From assembly GCA_031288765.1 (NCBI GenBank), contig JAITQV010000516.1, forward strand, positions 1-5,769: 5,769 nt of DNA. The letters run 5' to 3'. The DNA comes from Planctomycetaceae bacterium. Lineage in GTDB: Bacteria; Planctomycetota; Planctomycetia; Pirellulales; Thermoguttaceae. Positions 1 through 5,529 of the stretch are shown piece after piece. The stretch's first letter is position 1, and every line of letters starts with the position of its first letter. A program made the position numbers and the translations under genes. The notes under the pieces were generated by a model. It did no database searches and had not been told where the DNA came from. It worked only from the letters and a program-made list of their open reading frames with translations.

Positions 1-216
1 CTTGAAGGAATGGGAATTATTTATGATAAAAATGGAAACAAATATATTTTGTCCGGCAGTGAAGATAGACAAGCCAAATTATGGAGTCTTGATACAGGAA
101 AAGTTCTTTGGTCTAAACGGTATGGATTTGATGTAACAGTTGCTGCGAGTGGTGATGGTCGTCGGGGAGTAATAAGAACCGAAAAAGATCCCGTTATTGT
201 TGACTTTAATTTTTGA
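1..216 (+). CDS. WD40-repeat protein, C-terminal fragment (5' end outside window)
   Basis: The frame is open from base 1 (Leu-Glu-Gly-Met...) and ends at TGA 214-216. An ATG at 10 exists, but the reading frame continues upstream of it, so this is the tail of a longer protein rather than a 68-residue gene. The visible 71 residues contain one recognisable WD40 blade: YILSGSEDRQAKLWSLDTGK, with the S/G-x-D-x-x-A-K-L-W signature and Trp-Asp-like ending (LWSLDTG). A second, weaker stretch (VTVAASGDGRRGVI...VIVDFNF) could be the last blade. WD40 propellers are scaffolds for protein-protein contacts and have no catalytic residues, so no specific role can be read from this piece. Base composition is AT-rich. 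No hairpin terminator is evident after the stop. The WD40 call is fairly sure; the identity of the full protein is unknown. Confidence 0.75.
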   Translation, partial: LEGMGIIYDKNGNKYILSGSEDRQAKLWSLDTGKVLWSKRYGFDVTVAASGDGRRGVIRTEKDPVIVDFNF

Positions 217-513
217 ATAACAATAAAGTTTATATTCCAATTTTTGAAAAAAATCCCAATTGCCGATAAAACATTGAGAAGAAATTATTTGAAGGAGGTG
301 GTATTAGGAACGTTTCACAATTCTATACAATCTGTCCTATCTCTCCGAACAATTAACTGTCAATGGCGATGGATTGAGAACGGACAATTAATGTTTCGAT
401 CATGCAAACAGTACACCTTATACAAAACCGTTTTGAGGCTAACTTTTGCCATTTACCTTTCTCTACTTATCCTTACATGAAAAGAACTATGTAAAATTTG
501 TATCTATTCAGCT
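217..513. other. AT-rich stretch without a convincing gene
   Basis: About 300 bases between the WD40 stop and the fold-back element. A TTG-started frame (244-480, 78 codons) is open. It has no ribosome-binding site before it, no recognisable motif, and an arbitrary-looking composition, so I do not call it. An isolated purine-rich AAGGAGGTG lies at 292-300 but no ATG, GTG or TTG follows at a usable distance. A 30-codon minus-strand frame (452 down to 360) has a modest AAGG upstream and is also too weak. This may be decayed sequence next to a mobile element. Confidence 0.5.
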
Positions 514-727
514 ATTTGTCAAACTATTACGCAGAACAAACCTTATTTTCAACCTGATTTTTCCGAACAAAACAACCTTAGTAGCAACATTGCCCACACC
601 ACAACAACCTTATTAAAAAAATGAGATAATAAGGTTGGTTTTATGAGGAAATTTTGGCTACAAAGGTTGTTTTGTTCGGAAAATCAGGTTGAAAATAAAG
701 TTTGCCCTGCGTAATAGTTTGGCAAAT
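514..727. mobile_element. MITE-like fold-back element with 65-66 bp inverted arms
   Basis: The left arm (514-579) and the reverse complement of the right arm (663-727) agree over about 65 positions with only four substitutions and one single-base gap in a T run. Both begin ATTTG-C-AAACTATTACGCAG and end CCGAACAAAACAACCTT. Pairing continues inward after one mismatch (GTAGC 581-585 with GCTAC 657-661). At the centre sits a second, perfect 11-bp hairpin (CAACCTTATTA 605-615 with TAATAAGGTTG 627-637, loop 616-626). The element is nearly palindromic over its whole length and has no coding frame. This fits a miniature inverted-repeat transposable element mobilised in trans. No target-site duplication is visible at the edges, so the exact ends and the parent transposase family are unknown. 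Alternatives are a structured RNA or a decayed inverted duplication. Confidence 0.6.
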
Positions 728-748
728 GACTCTTTTTTTGAGGAATAG

Positions 749-776
749 TTGTACTTCGGTTCTTTTTGGTTATACT
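749..776 (+). promoter_or_regulatory. Putative sigma70-type promoter for the isomerase-like gene and argC
   Basis: A -35-like TTGTAC (749-754) and a -10-like TATACT (771-776) are separated by 16 bases. The -10 matches the consensus at five of six positions and the -35 at the key TTG. It would start transcription near 783, leaving a leader of about 75 bases before the preferred start codon at 859. It sits 21 bp downstream of the fold-back element, so the element may have landed next to, or supplied the surroundings of, this promoter. The call rests on consensus matching only. Confidence 0.45.
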
Positions 777-802
777 ATTACTCTGATTATTTTGCATTTC
801 CG

Positions 803-826
803 TAAATGATTATTTTTAATCATTTA
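803..826. promoter_or_regulatory. Perfect 10-bp palindrome in the leader of the isomerase-like gene
   Basis: TAAATGATTA (803-812) and TAATCATTTA (817-826) are exact reverse complements around a TTTT loop. It lies between the predicted transcription start and the coding region. It could be a weak mRNA hairpin or a dimeric regulator's operator. No T tract follows, so it is not a classical terminator. It ends 2 bp before the ATG at 829 and 32 bp before the ATG at 859. This arrangement would hinder initiation at 829 and favours 859. Confidence 0.4.
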
Positions 827-858
827 TCATGTTCTCACTTTTAACCCACATAATTACT

Positions 859-1755
859 ATGTCAAACATTTCACGCCGTTCACTTCTCAAAACATTGGCA
901 ACCGGTAGTGCTGTTGCGGTATTGCCTGTTGTGTTGCCGACAATCCTCTCCGCTCAGACTTCCGAAACACTTAATGCGGAACATGTCGAAGCCTTAACCG
1001 TTCGGAACGGAACCCGACAATCCGTCTGTAAATGGTGTTATGGAAAATATCCTATGGAGGAATTTTGTAAAATCGCTAAAAAAATCGGGTTGGCCGGAAT
1101 TGATTTGGTCGGTCCCAATGATTGGGATTTACTGCTCAAATACGATTTAACCGTAACAATGGGAAACGGTCCCGGCATGGGAATTCCCAAAGGATTCAAC
1201 CGTTTGGAAAATCATGACAAATTGATTGAAAGTTACGAAGCGGCAATTCCGGTTGCGGCGGAGAAAAAAGTTCCCAATCTGATTTGTTTTTCCGGCAACC
1301 GTGAAGGAATCAGCGATGAAGAAGGACTCGCCAATTGTGTTACGGGGCTTAAACGGTTGATGCCGGCTGCCGAAAAATACGGCGTAACAATTGTTATGGA
1401 ATTGCTCAACAGTAAGGAACACAAAGATTATCAAGCCGACCACACACCTTGGAGCGGTGAACTTGCCCGCAAAGTCGGCAGCGAACGATTCAAACTTCTG
1501 TACGATATTTATCACATGCAGCGGATGGAAGGAGATGTCATTCAAATGATCCGTGATTACAAAGATGTGATCGGGCATTACCACACCGGCGGCAATCCGG
1601 GACGCAGCGATATTGACGAAACACAGGAACTCTATTATCCGGCAATTATCAAAGCAATTAAAGATACCGGTTTCAAAGGTTTTATCGCCCACGAATTTAT
1701 ACCGAAAAAAGGTATCGAATCGCTTCGTAACGGAATTAAAATTTGTGATGTTTAA
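859..1755 (+). CDS. Tat-exported hydroxypyruvate isomerase-like TIM-barrel protein
   Basis: A 298-residue protein of the xylose-isomerase-like TIM-barrel superfamily, closest to hydroxypyruvate isomerase (interconversion of hydroxypyruvate and tartronate semialdehyde). An in-frame ATG lies 10 codons upstream (829). I prefer 859 because it puts the twin-arginine motif SRRSLLK at residues 5-11, followed by a hydrophobic stretch to about residue 30 and likely cleavage after LSA (residue 32). The mature enzyme would then be exported folded to the periplasm. Likely metal and active-site residues by family analogy are Glu181 (VMELLNS), Asp216 (LLYDIYHMQ), His242 (GHYHTGG, where Hyi has Gln) and Glu279 (AHEFIP), with Arg248 as a possible substrate contact. 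A conserved-looking CKWC pair is at residues 57-60. The length is full and the C-terminus (IKICDV) is typical. No Shine-Dalgarno is seen. The true substrate is unknown. Export argues for a sugar or hydroxy-acid outside the cytoplasm rather than glyoxylate metabolism. Confidence 0.87.
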   Translation: MSNISRRSLLKTLATGSAVAVLPVVLPTILSAQTSETLNAEHVEALTVRNGTRQSVCKWCYGKYPMEEFCKIAKKIGLAGIDLVGPNDWDLLLKYDLTVTMGNGPGMGIPKGFNRLENHDKLIESYEAAIPVAAEKKVPNLICFSGNREGISDEEGLANCVTGLKRLMPAAEKYGVTIVMELLNSKEHKDYQADHTPWSGELARKVGSERFKLLYDIYHMQRMEGDVIQMIRDYKDVIGHYHTGGNPGRSDIDETQELYYPAIIKAIKDTGFKGFIAHEFIPKKGIESLRNGIKICDV

Positions 1756-1833
1756 TCCGTTAAACGATAAAACGAAAAGTTTTTGTATCAACCCAGCAAC
1801 GGTTACCCGGATTCCACACTTTACATAACAATT

Positions 1834-2841
1834 ATGACAACAATTGCAATTCTCGGAGCAACCGGTTACGCCGCGTTGGAACTGATTAAAATTTTATTAC
1901 GGCATCCGAACGCGGAGATTACGGCATTGACAAGCCGTGAAGACACGCGTTCCGCCGAATTGGTACATCCCTCGTTGTCCGGTCGACTCAATTTATCACT
2001 CGAAAATCTTTCACCAAAAGAAATCGCCCATCGTTCGGAGTGTGTATTTTGTTGCCTGCCCCACACGGCTTCGGCGAAAATTGTACCGGAATTGTTGAAT
2101 TACGGAACAAAAGTGATTGATCTGAGTGCTGATTACCGGCTTAATGCTGTTGACGTTTTTGAAACGTGGTATGCCGAAAAACATCCTGATCCGAATCGGC
2201 TCGGTAAAGTACCTTACGGACTTCCCGAACTGTTTCGGAATCAGATTATCAATACGAATTTGGTTGCGAATCCCGGTTGTTATCCGACTTCGGCAATTCT
2301 CCCGCTTGTACCGCTTATTAAGACCGGTCTGATTGAACCGACGGACATTATTATCGATTCGAAAAGCGGTGTTTCCGGCGCGGGACGAAAACCAAAACTC
2401 ACAACCCTTTATCCCGAATGTAATGAAAATATTTCGGCGTACAATATTGGAACACATCGGCACACGCCGGAAATCGAACAAATTATCACTGCCGCAAGCG
2501 GTCAACAAACACATGTGCTTTTCACTCCGCACTTAACTCCGATGGATCGCGGCATTTTGTCAACAATATATTCGAAACCGATACGGCAAGTCGGACAAAA
2601 CGAGTTGCTTGAAACGTTGCGGCGTTTTTATCAAAACGAACCGTTTGTCAACATCGTAGAACATCTTCCGTCAACAAAAGATGTTTCGGGAACAAATTTT
2701 GTCCATATTACCGTGCGTGTTGCCGGAAATAGAGTTATTACCGTTTCGGCAATCGATAATCTGATTAAAGGCGCATCCGGTGCGGCGGTTCAGAATTTTA
2801 ATTTAATGTTCAATTATCCCGAAACAACCGCATTGATTTAA
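1834..2841 (+). CDS. argC: N-acetyl-gamma-glutamyl-phosphate reductase
   Basis: A 335-residue cytoplasmic enzyme that reduces N-acetylglutamyl-5-phosphate to N-acetylglutamate semialdehyde with NADPH, the third step of arginine synthesis. The N-terminal Rossmann segment GATGYAALEL (residues 8-17) binds NADP. The catalytic cysteine is Cys149 in ANPGCYPT, preceded by the KVPYGLPE loop (125-132). The SGVSGAGRK segment is at 178-186, and the His-containing HRHTPEI (208-214) carries the probable catalytic base. The C-terminal NLIKGASGAA (309-318) is typical. Length matches the type-1 ArgC family. The ATG at 1834 is chosen because it begins five residues before the first beta strand; a TTG frame extension to 1783 adds unrelated residues. 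The third glycine of the usual GxxGxxG is Ala14, as I recall for planctomycete ArgC. It lies 78 bp downstream of the isomerase-like gene on the same strand, without an evident terminator between, so read-through is plausible. No other arg gene is present in the window. Confidence 0.97.
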   Translation: MTTIAILGATGYAALELIKILLRHPNAEITALTSREDTRSAELVHPSLSGRLNLSLENLSPKEIAHRSECVFCCLPHTASAKIVPELLNYGTKVIDLSADYRLNAVDVFETWYAEKHPDPNRLGKVPYGLPELFRNQIINTNLVANPGCYPTSAILPLVPLIKTGLIEPTDIIIDSKSGVSGAGRKPKLTTLYPECNENISAYNIGTHRHTPEIEQIITAASGQQTHVLFTPHLTPMDRGILSTIYSKPIRQVGQNELLETLRRFYQNEPFVNIVEHLPSTKDVSGTNFVHITVRVAGNRVITVSAIDNLIKGASGAAVQNFNLMFNYPETTALI

Positions 2842-2924
2842 TATTTTATTATTCCTGAAATAATTATCCGAACTGCCGTCAATAGAAAATATCTCGGCGA
2901 TTTTGATTTCAATAATTTTGCCGA

Positions 2925-3716
2925 TCAATGATACAAGACAGGAACTTCGGTACATTGGTATCGGGAAGCAATGAAAATATCAAGATGATTGCCGATGATT
3001 TTCCGATGAGTATCAAGAGTTTTTTCCGGCGTATTATTGTTTTCGGAAAGATGTCCCAGACAGACCCAACGCAATTTTTTTCCGTGTTTCCGAATCAACC
3101 CGGCGGATTCTGTATTGGAGAGATGTCCGCCGTCACCTTGGATTCGTTGTTTTAGTTCTTCCGGGTACGCACCGGTTTCAAGCATCTTTTCGTCATAATT
3201 ACTTTCGAGCAATATTGCGTCAAGAGTTTCCACAACTTCACCAAGCCCCAAAAAATGACACCCCAAATCCGTCATAATCCCCAACCGTGTCAAACCGTCA
3301 TCGAAAACAAAACACACGGAATCAGGAGCGTCATGGGGAGTTGAAATTGTTTCGATGGTCAGATTCTCGAATTGAAGAGATTCTCCCGCGTGAAAAATGC
3401 GGGGTTCTTGTAACTTTCCCAGTTTTCTGGAAATTTTGGACGGTGTTGTTACCTGATTGTAAGTTCCTTGAGTCAGCCAAACAGGAATTTTGTATCTTCG
3501 GTGTAATACTCCGGCTCCGCAGATATGGTCGGAATGAGCATGGGAAATGACAATCCCCTGAACCGACGCAATATCAATACCAAAATGCGTGAGCCGTTCG
3601 ACCGTCCGTGAAGCCGTAATTCCCGCATCAATAAGAAGCCGGACATTGCCGGTTTCAACAAAATAACAGTTACCGTTACTCCCGGACTGGAGCGAAATCA
3701 TCCGAAATGTTTTCAT
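2925..3716 (-). CDS. WalJ/YycJ-type metallo-beta-lactamase-fold hydrolase
   Basis: A 263-residue soluble protein of the metallo-beta-lactamase superfamily. It starts with LQSGSNGNCYFVE (9-21), the characteristic opening of the YycJ/WalJ group. The metal-binding motif is H59-A-H61-S-D63-H64, with further ligands likely His128 (STPHDAPDS), Asp150 (IMTDLG) and His222 (LGHLSENNN). The GDGGHLSN segment (194-201) and LGHLSENNNTP (220-230) are typical of this family rather than of lactamases or glyoxalases. Members are predicted phosphodiesterase-like or nuclease-like hydrolases. In Firmicutes they sit with the WalKR cell-wall regulators, but nothing of that kind is here. The ATG at 3716 fits the family start and shows no Shine-Dalgarno. 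It lies 55 bp downstream of the CNNM gene on the same strand, probably one transcript. It converges with argC, with 83 bp between them. Substrate unknown. Confidence 0.92.
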   Translation of the reverse strand: MKTFRMISLQSGSNGNCYFVETGNVRLLIDAGITASRTVERLTHFGIDIASVQGIVISHAHSDHICGAGVLHRRYKIPVWLTQGTYNQVTTPSKISRKLGKLQEPRIFHAGESLQFENLTIETISTPHDAPDSVCFVFDDGLTRLGIMTDLGCHFLGLGEVVETLDAILLESNYDEKMLETGAYPEELKQRIQGDGGHLSNTESAGLIRKHGKKLRWVCLGHLSENNNTPEKTLDTHRKIIGNHLDIFIASRYQCTEVPVLYH

Positions 3717-3771
3717 GGAAATAGTGTTATAAATAGTTATGAATAATTAAATTGTAAATAGTTGCGGAAAA

Positions 3772-4887
3772 TCAGGAAACAGCGGGCGGATTGGTTGGCG
3801 GTATTTTGCCGAGAAGAACATCGCGTAATTGATCGGAGCGGACAAAACCGATACATTGGCGGTGTTCATTGACGATGCAGCCGAATGAACCGTGAAGTGT
3901 TTGTATCAAAATCATTCCTGTCAGCAGAGTATGGCGGCTGGAGATTTCGACGGTACTTCGGATGGGGAGTTCTGTGTGTAAAAGACGGAGCAACAATCGG
4001 GATTGTTCATCTAATTGGTTACGGACGGCGATTTCGAGATCAATAGTTCGGACATAGCCGACCGGTATATCGCCGAATTCCTTTTCTACAGGTTTACTGT
4101 CTGCGGGTTTACTGTTTGCGGGTTGGCTTTCAAGAAATTGTTCATGAAATTGTTCGTGGTCATAAACCGGCATTTCAACACAATGATTTTGCCGTGCAAT
4201 TTCAAGAACTTCTGCCGGTTTCATATTGGTGGTGATTATTGGAAAGTGGGATTGGGGAATGACCCAATTTTTAATAAGTTGGTTGGAGACGTTGAAGATT
4301 CCGTTTGCCAAACGTCGTTGTGCTTCGAACAGGATTCCGGTTTCCTGTCCTTCGTCCAGTACCCGCACCAATTCCTGCCGTCCCAATGTCCATTGAAGTA
4401 ATTGGCGGGGGGTACCGAGAAAACGTGTTAGGGCGATGTTTATGATTTGGAGCAATGCGGTTACAGGAATAAAAAACCAATAGCAAAAAACAAGAATTGG
4501 CGAATAGAGTCGGAGCATACGGTTGGGCGCACGCAGCGAGAGGTATTTTGGAAACATTTCTCCATAAACAAACAAAAACGGAGCGAGAATCAATGTTGAT
4601 CCTATTTCAACAAAGATTCCGCGGGAATGGGGCATTAAATGGCAGACGAATAAGACGGTTGCAAAAGAGATTATATTATTGGCGACATTATTTCCGACCA
4701 AAACGGTTGCAACAAACATGCTGGGATTTTTGATAAGCCGTGATATTCGTTTGGCGACCGGATCGTTTGCCATCACATCAAGATGGAGGCGGAGTTTGGG
4801 GATACGGTAAAACGCTGTTTCCGAACCGCTGAATGTGGCGCTAAGCAGTAATGCCGAAAAACCAAGAACAATTGAAAACAAAATCAT
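3772..4887 (-). CDS. CNNM/DUF21 transmembrane protein with CBS pair
   Basis: A 371-residue inner-membrane protein of the CNNM (DUF21) family, which includes CorC/MpfA-type magnesium exporters and hemolysin-C-like proteins. Hydrophobic segments lie at about 2-20, 56-82, 90-110 and 128-152. Family motifs are SGSETA (20-25), NPSMFVATVLVGNNVANN (54-71) and GEMFPK (109-114, usual form GE-I/L-x-PK). A cytoplasmic CBS pair follows: CBS1 about 208-285 and CBS2 about 308-362. In CBS1 the core PVYD (240-243) and its usual continuation GYVRTIDL (277-284) are separated by about 33 residues of low-complexity insert (HEQF twice, then PANSK/PADSK). No C-terminal CorC_HlyC transporter-associated domain is present. 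It starts at ATG 4887 and no good Shine-Dalgarno is visible. Likely first gene of a two-gene transcript with the hydrolase. The transported ion is not shown by the sequence; magnesium is inferred from the family. Confidence 0.9.
   Translation of the reverse strand: MILFSIVLGFSALLLSATFSGSETAFYRIPKLRLHLDVMANDPVAKRISRLIKNPSMFVATVLVGNNVANNIISFATVLFVCHLMPHSRGIFVEIGSTLILAPFLFVYGEMFPKYLSLRAPNRMLRLYSPILVFCYWFFIPVTALLQIINIALTRFLGTPRQLLQWTLGRQELVRVLDEGQETGILFEAQRRLANGIFNVSNQLIKNWVIPQSHFPIITTNMKPAEVLEIARQNHCVEMPVYDHEQFHEQFLESQPANSKPADSKPVEKEFGDIPVGYVRTIDLEIAVRNQLDEQSRLLLRLLHTELPIRSTVEISSRHTLLTGMILIQTLHGSFGCIVNEHRQCIGFVRSDQLRDVLLGKIPPTNPPAVS
4091..4157. repeat. Two adjacent minisatellites inside the CNNM-CBS gene
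   Basis: Two tandem repeats lie almost back to back. On the plus strand GGTTTACTGTCTGCG (4091-4105) is repeated as GGTTTACTGTTTGCG (4106-4120), 14 of 15 bases identical. GAAATTGTTCAT (4134-4145) is repeated as GAAATTGTTCGT (4146-4157), 11 of 12 identical. Unit lengths of 15 and 12 keep the reading frame. They encode PADSK/PANSK and HEQF/HEQF in the insert of CBS1. Confidence 0.8.
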
Positions 4888-4939
4888 ATAAAACGTTCAA
4901 TCTCTTTAAATTAGAGTATAAAATAATTTTTTCAAAACC

Positions 4940-4945
4940 ATTATA
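4940..4945 (-). promoter_or_regulatory. Possible -10 element for the CNNM-hydrolase transcript
   Basis: Read on the minus strand this is a perfect TATAAT, about 53 bases before the CNNM start codon. A second -10-like TATACT lies nearer the gene (plus-strand 4915-4920). Neither has a good -35 at 16-18 bases, so which one is used, if either, cannot be decided from sequence. Confidence 0.3.
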
Positions 4946-5034
4946 CTCGATTCCAATTATAAATAAATCCCAACATTTGCGAAATTTTAATTGTTATGTT
5001 TTTTGTAATTCTTTGTTGTTGGTAAACCGCCGAC

Positions 5035-5057
5035 GCAACCGTTCGGCGAACGGTTGC
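5035..5057. repeat. Palindrome GCAACCGTTC-GGC-GAACGGTTGC
   Basis: Perfect 10-bp arms (5035-5044 and 5048-5057) with a 3-base loop. It is a diverged copy of the palindrome at 5216-5239. Both are preceded by GCCGAC and followed by CTA plus C/T-rich bases, giving a homologous unit of roughly 43 bp. It resembles repetitive extragenic palindrome units. Confidence 0.75.
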
Positions 5058-5070
5058 CTATCTTATGATT

Positions 5071-5097
5071 ACCGAATTTTTCGGTTGTTTTTGTTTT
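5071..5097 (+). terminator. Weak terminator-like hairpin with T-rich tail
   Basis: ACCGAA (5071-5076) pairs with TTCGGT (5080-5085) across a TTT loop, followed by TGTTTTTGTTTTT. The form is that of an intrinsic terminator for plus-strand transcription. The stem is only 6 bp, and there is no plus-strand gene just upstream. If functional it would stop antisense or stray transcription before the palindrome cluster. Confidence 0.25.
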
Positions 5098-5120
5098 TGG
5101 GTAGGAAATCAAAAGGTAGG

Positions 5121-5147
5121 CGGCGTTTCGCCGAAGGGTTTTCACCC
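5121..5147. repeat. Two small adjacent hairpins
   Basis: CGGCG-TTT-CGCCG (5121-5133) is followed by GGGT-TTTC-ACCC (5136-5147). They lie inside a larger, loosely inverted segment bounded by TTGCCTATC (5054-5062) and its exact reverse complement GATAGGCAA (5161-5169). The whole 5054-5169 stretch may therefore be one composite element. Confidence 0.5.
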
Positions 5148-5215
5148 ACTGCCGCTTGCCGATAGGCAATCAAAACATCCAACATAACATAAATTCATTG
5201 TCGGCTAACGCCGAC

Positions 5216-5239
5216 GCAACCGCTACGGCGAGCGGTTGC
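5216..5239. repeat. Palindrome GCAACCGCT-ACGGCG-AGCGGTTGC
   Basis: Perfect 9-bp arms (5216-5224 and 5231-5239) with a 6-base loop. It is the second copy of the unit at 5035-5057: the flanks GCCGAC upstream and CTAC/CTAT downstream are shared. The changes in the left and right arms match each other (GTTC/GAAC against GCT/AGC), which preserves pairing. Confidence 0.75.
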
Positions 5240-5246
5240 CTACCTA

Positions 5247-5261
5247 CGCCCTGCAAGGGCG
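5247..5261. repeat. REP-like hairpin CGCCCT-GCA-AGGGCG
   Basis: Perfect 6-bp arms with a 3-base loop. It belongs to the same GCCCTG-A-AGGGC pattern as the hairpin at 5317-5329. From memory this motif is scattered between genes in many planctomycete and related genomes and often gives rise to spurious small ORFs. Confidence 0.7.
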
Positions 5262-5272
5262 ATAGAATCCAG

Positions 5273-5291
5273 CCCGCCGCAACGCGGCGGG
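5273..5291. repeat. GC-rich hairpin CCCGCCGC-AAC-GCGGCGGG
   Basis: Perfect 8-bp arms, all G/C, with a 3-base loop, between the two REP-like hairpins. It is the most stable short stem in the window. No T tract follows on either strand, so it is not a typical intrinsic terminator. Confidence 0.75.
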
Positions 5292-5316
5292 TTAATGTCC
5301 ATAAATAACTATTAAC

Positions 5317-5329
5317 GCCCTGAAAGGGC
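5317..5329. repeat. REP-like hairpin GCCCT-GAA-AGGGC
   Basis: Perfect 5-bp arms with a 3-base loop and an AAC left flank (TTAACGCCCTG). It pairs in type with the hairpin at 5247-5261, whose left flank is TACGCCCTG. Confidence 0.7.
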
Positions 5330-5370
5330 ATCGTATTTTCGTTGAGTGTGGGGAGTTGATCGTGGAATAG

Positions 5371-5400
5371 TGTAGGGGCGAAAGATTTTTCGCCCCTACA
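5371..5400. repeat. 13-bp-stem palindrome TGTAGGGGCGAAA...TTTCGCCCCTACA
   Basis: TGTAGGGGCGAAA (5371-5383) is the exact reverse complement of TTTCGCCCCTACA (5388-5400), with a GATT loop. It is the longest perfect stem in the cluster. It could act as a bidirectional RNA stop or as a REP unit. No distinct T run follows it on either strand. Confidence 0.8.
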
Positions 5401-5426
5401 CCGATACAACCGTTTTGGAAAAAATA

Positions 5427-5509
5427 GAAAAATCGGAGTCAACTTTGAAGAAAATCTAAAAAAATATGAGAAGATATGAAAAAATCGGAACCTACTTTGA
5501 GAAAAAATC
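5427..5509. repeat. Degenerate direct repeat, 51-bp period
   Basis: Unit A (5427-5456, starting GAAAAATCGGAGTCAACTTT) recurs as unit B (5478-5509, starting GAAAAAATCGGAACCTACTT). The shared blocks are GAAAAA-TCGGA, CTTTGA and AAAATC. The DNA between them is AT-rich and purine-biased on the plus strand. Two units only; function not apparent. Confidence 0.55.
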
Positions 5510-5529
5510 AAAATAGTCGAAATTCCCCC

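Noticed and set aside
292..300. Consensus-like Shine-Dalgarno AAGGAGGTG
   Set aside because: No start codon follows at a workable distance, so it is probably chance in purine-rich DNA.
360..452. 30-codon minus-strand frame with AAGG upstream
   Set aside because: Too short, no recognisable feature, and the ribosome-binding match is modest.
244..480. 78-codon plus-strand frame starting with TTG
   Set aside because: No ribosome-binding site, no family resemblance, AT-rich random-looking composition and a weak start codon.
1147..1791. 214-codon minus-strand frame opposite the isomerase-like gene
   Set aside because: It is the antisense shadow of a clear enzyme gene; its composition is Phe/Ile/Asn-rich without motifs.
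2842..2924. Bidirectional terminator between argC and the hydrolase gene
   Set aside because: Only weak possibilities exist: ATTATT/AATAAT, and TCGGC/GCCGA with a loop of about 20 bases. None has a good stem plus T tract.
3717..3771. Separate promoter for the hydrolase gene
   Set aside because: A TTTACA with TATTTA at 17 bases is present on the minus strand, but the -10 match is poor and AT-rich DNA makes such hits common.
5035..5400. CRISPR array
   Set aside because: The palindromes differ in sequence and spacing, with no regular repeat-spacer pattern and no cas gene.
5170..5511. 113-codon minus-strand frame
   Set aside because: It is read through palindromes and degenerate repeats; such frames are typical artefacts of REP-type clusters.
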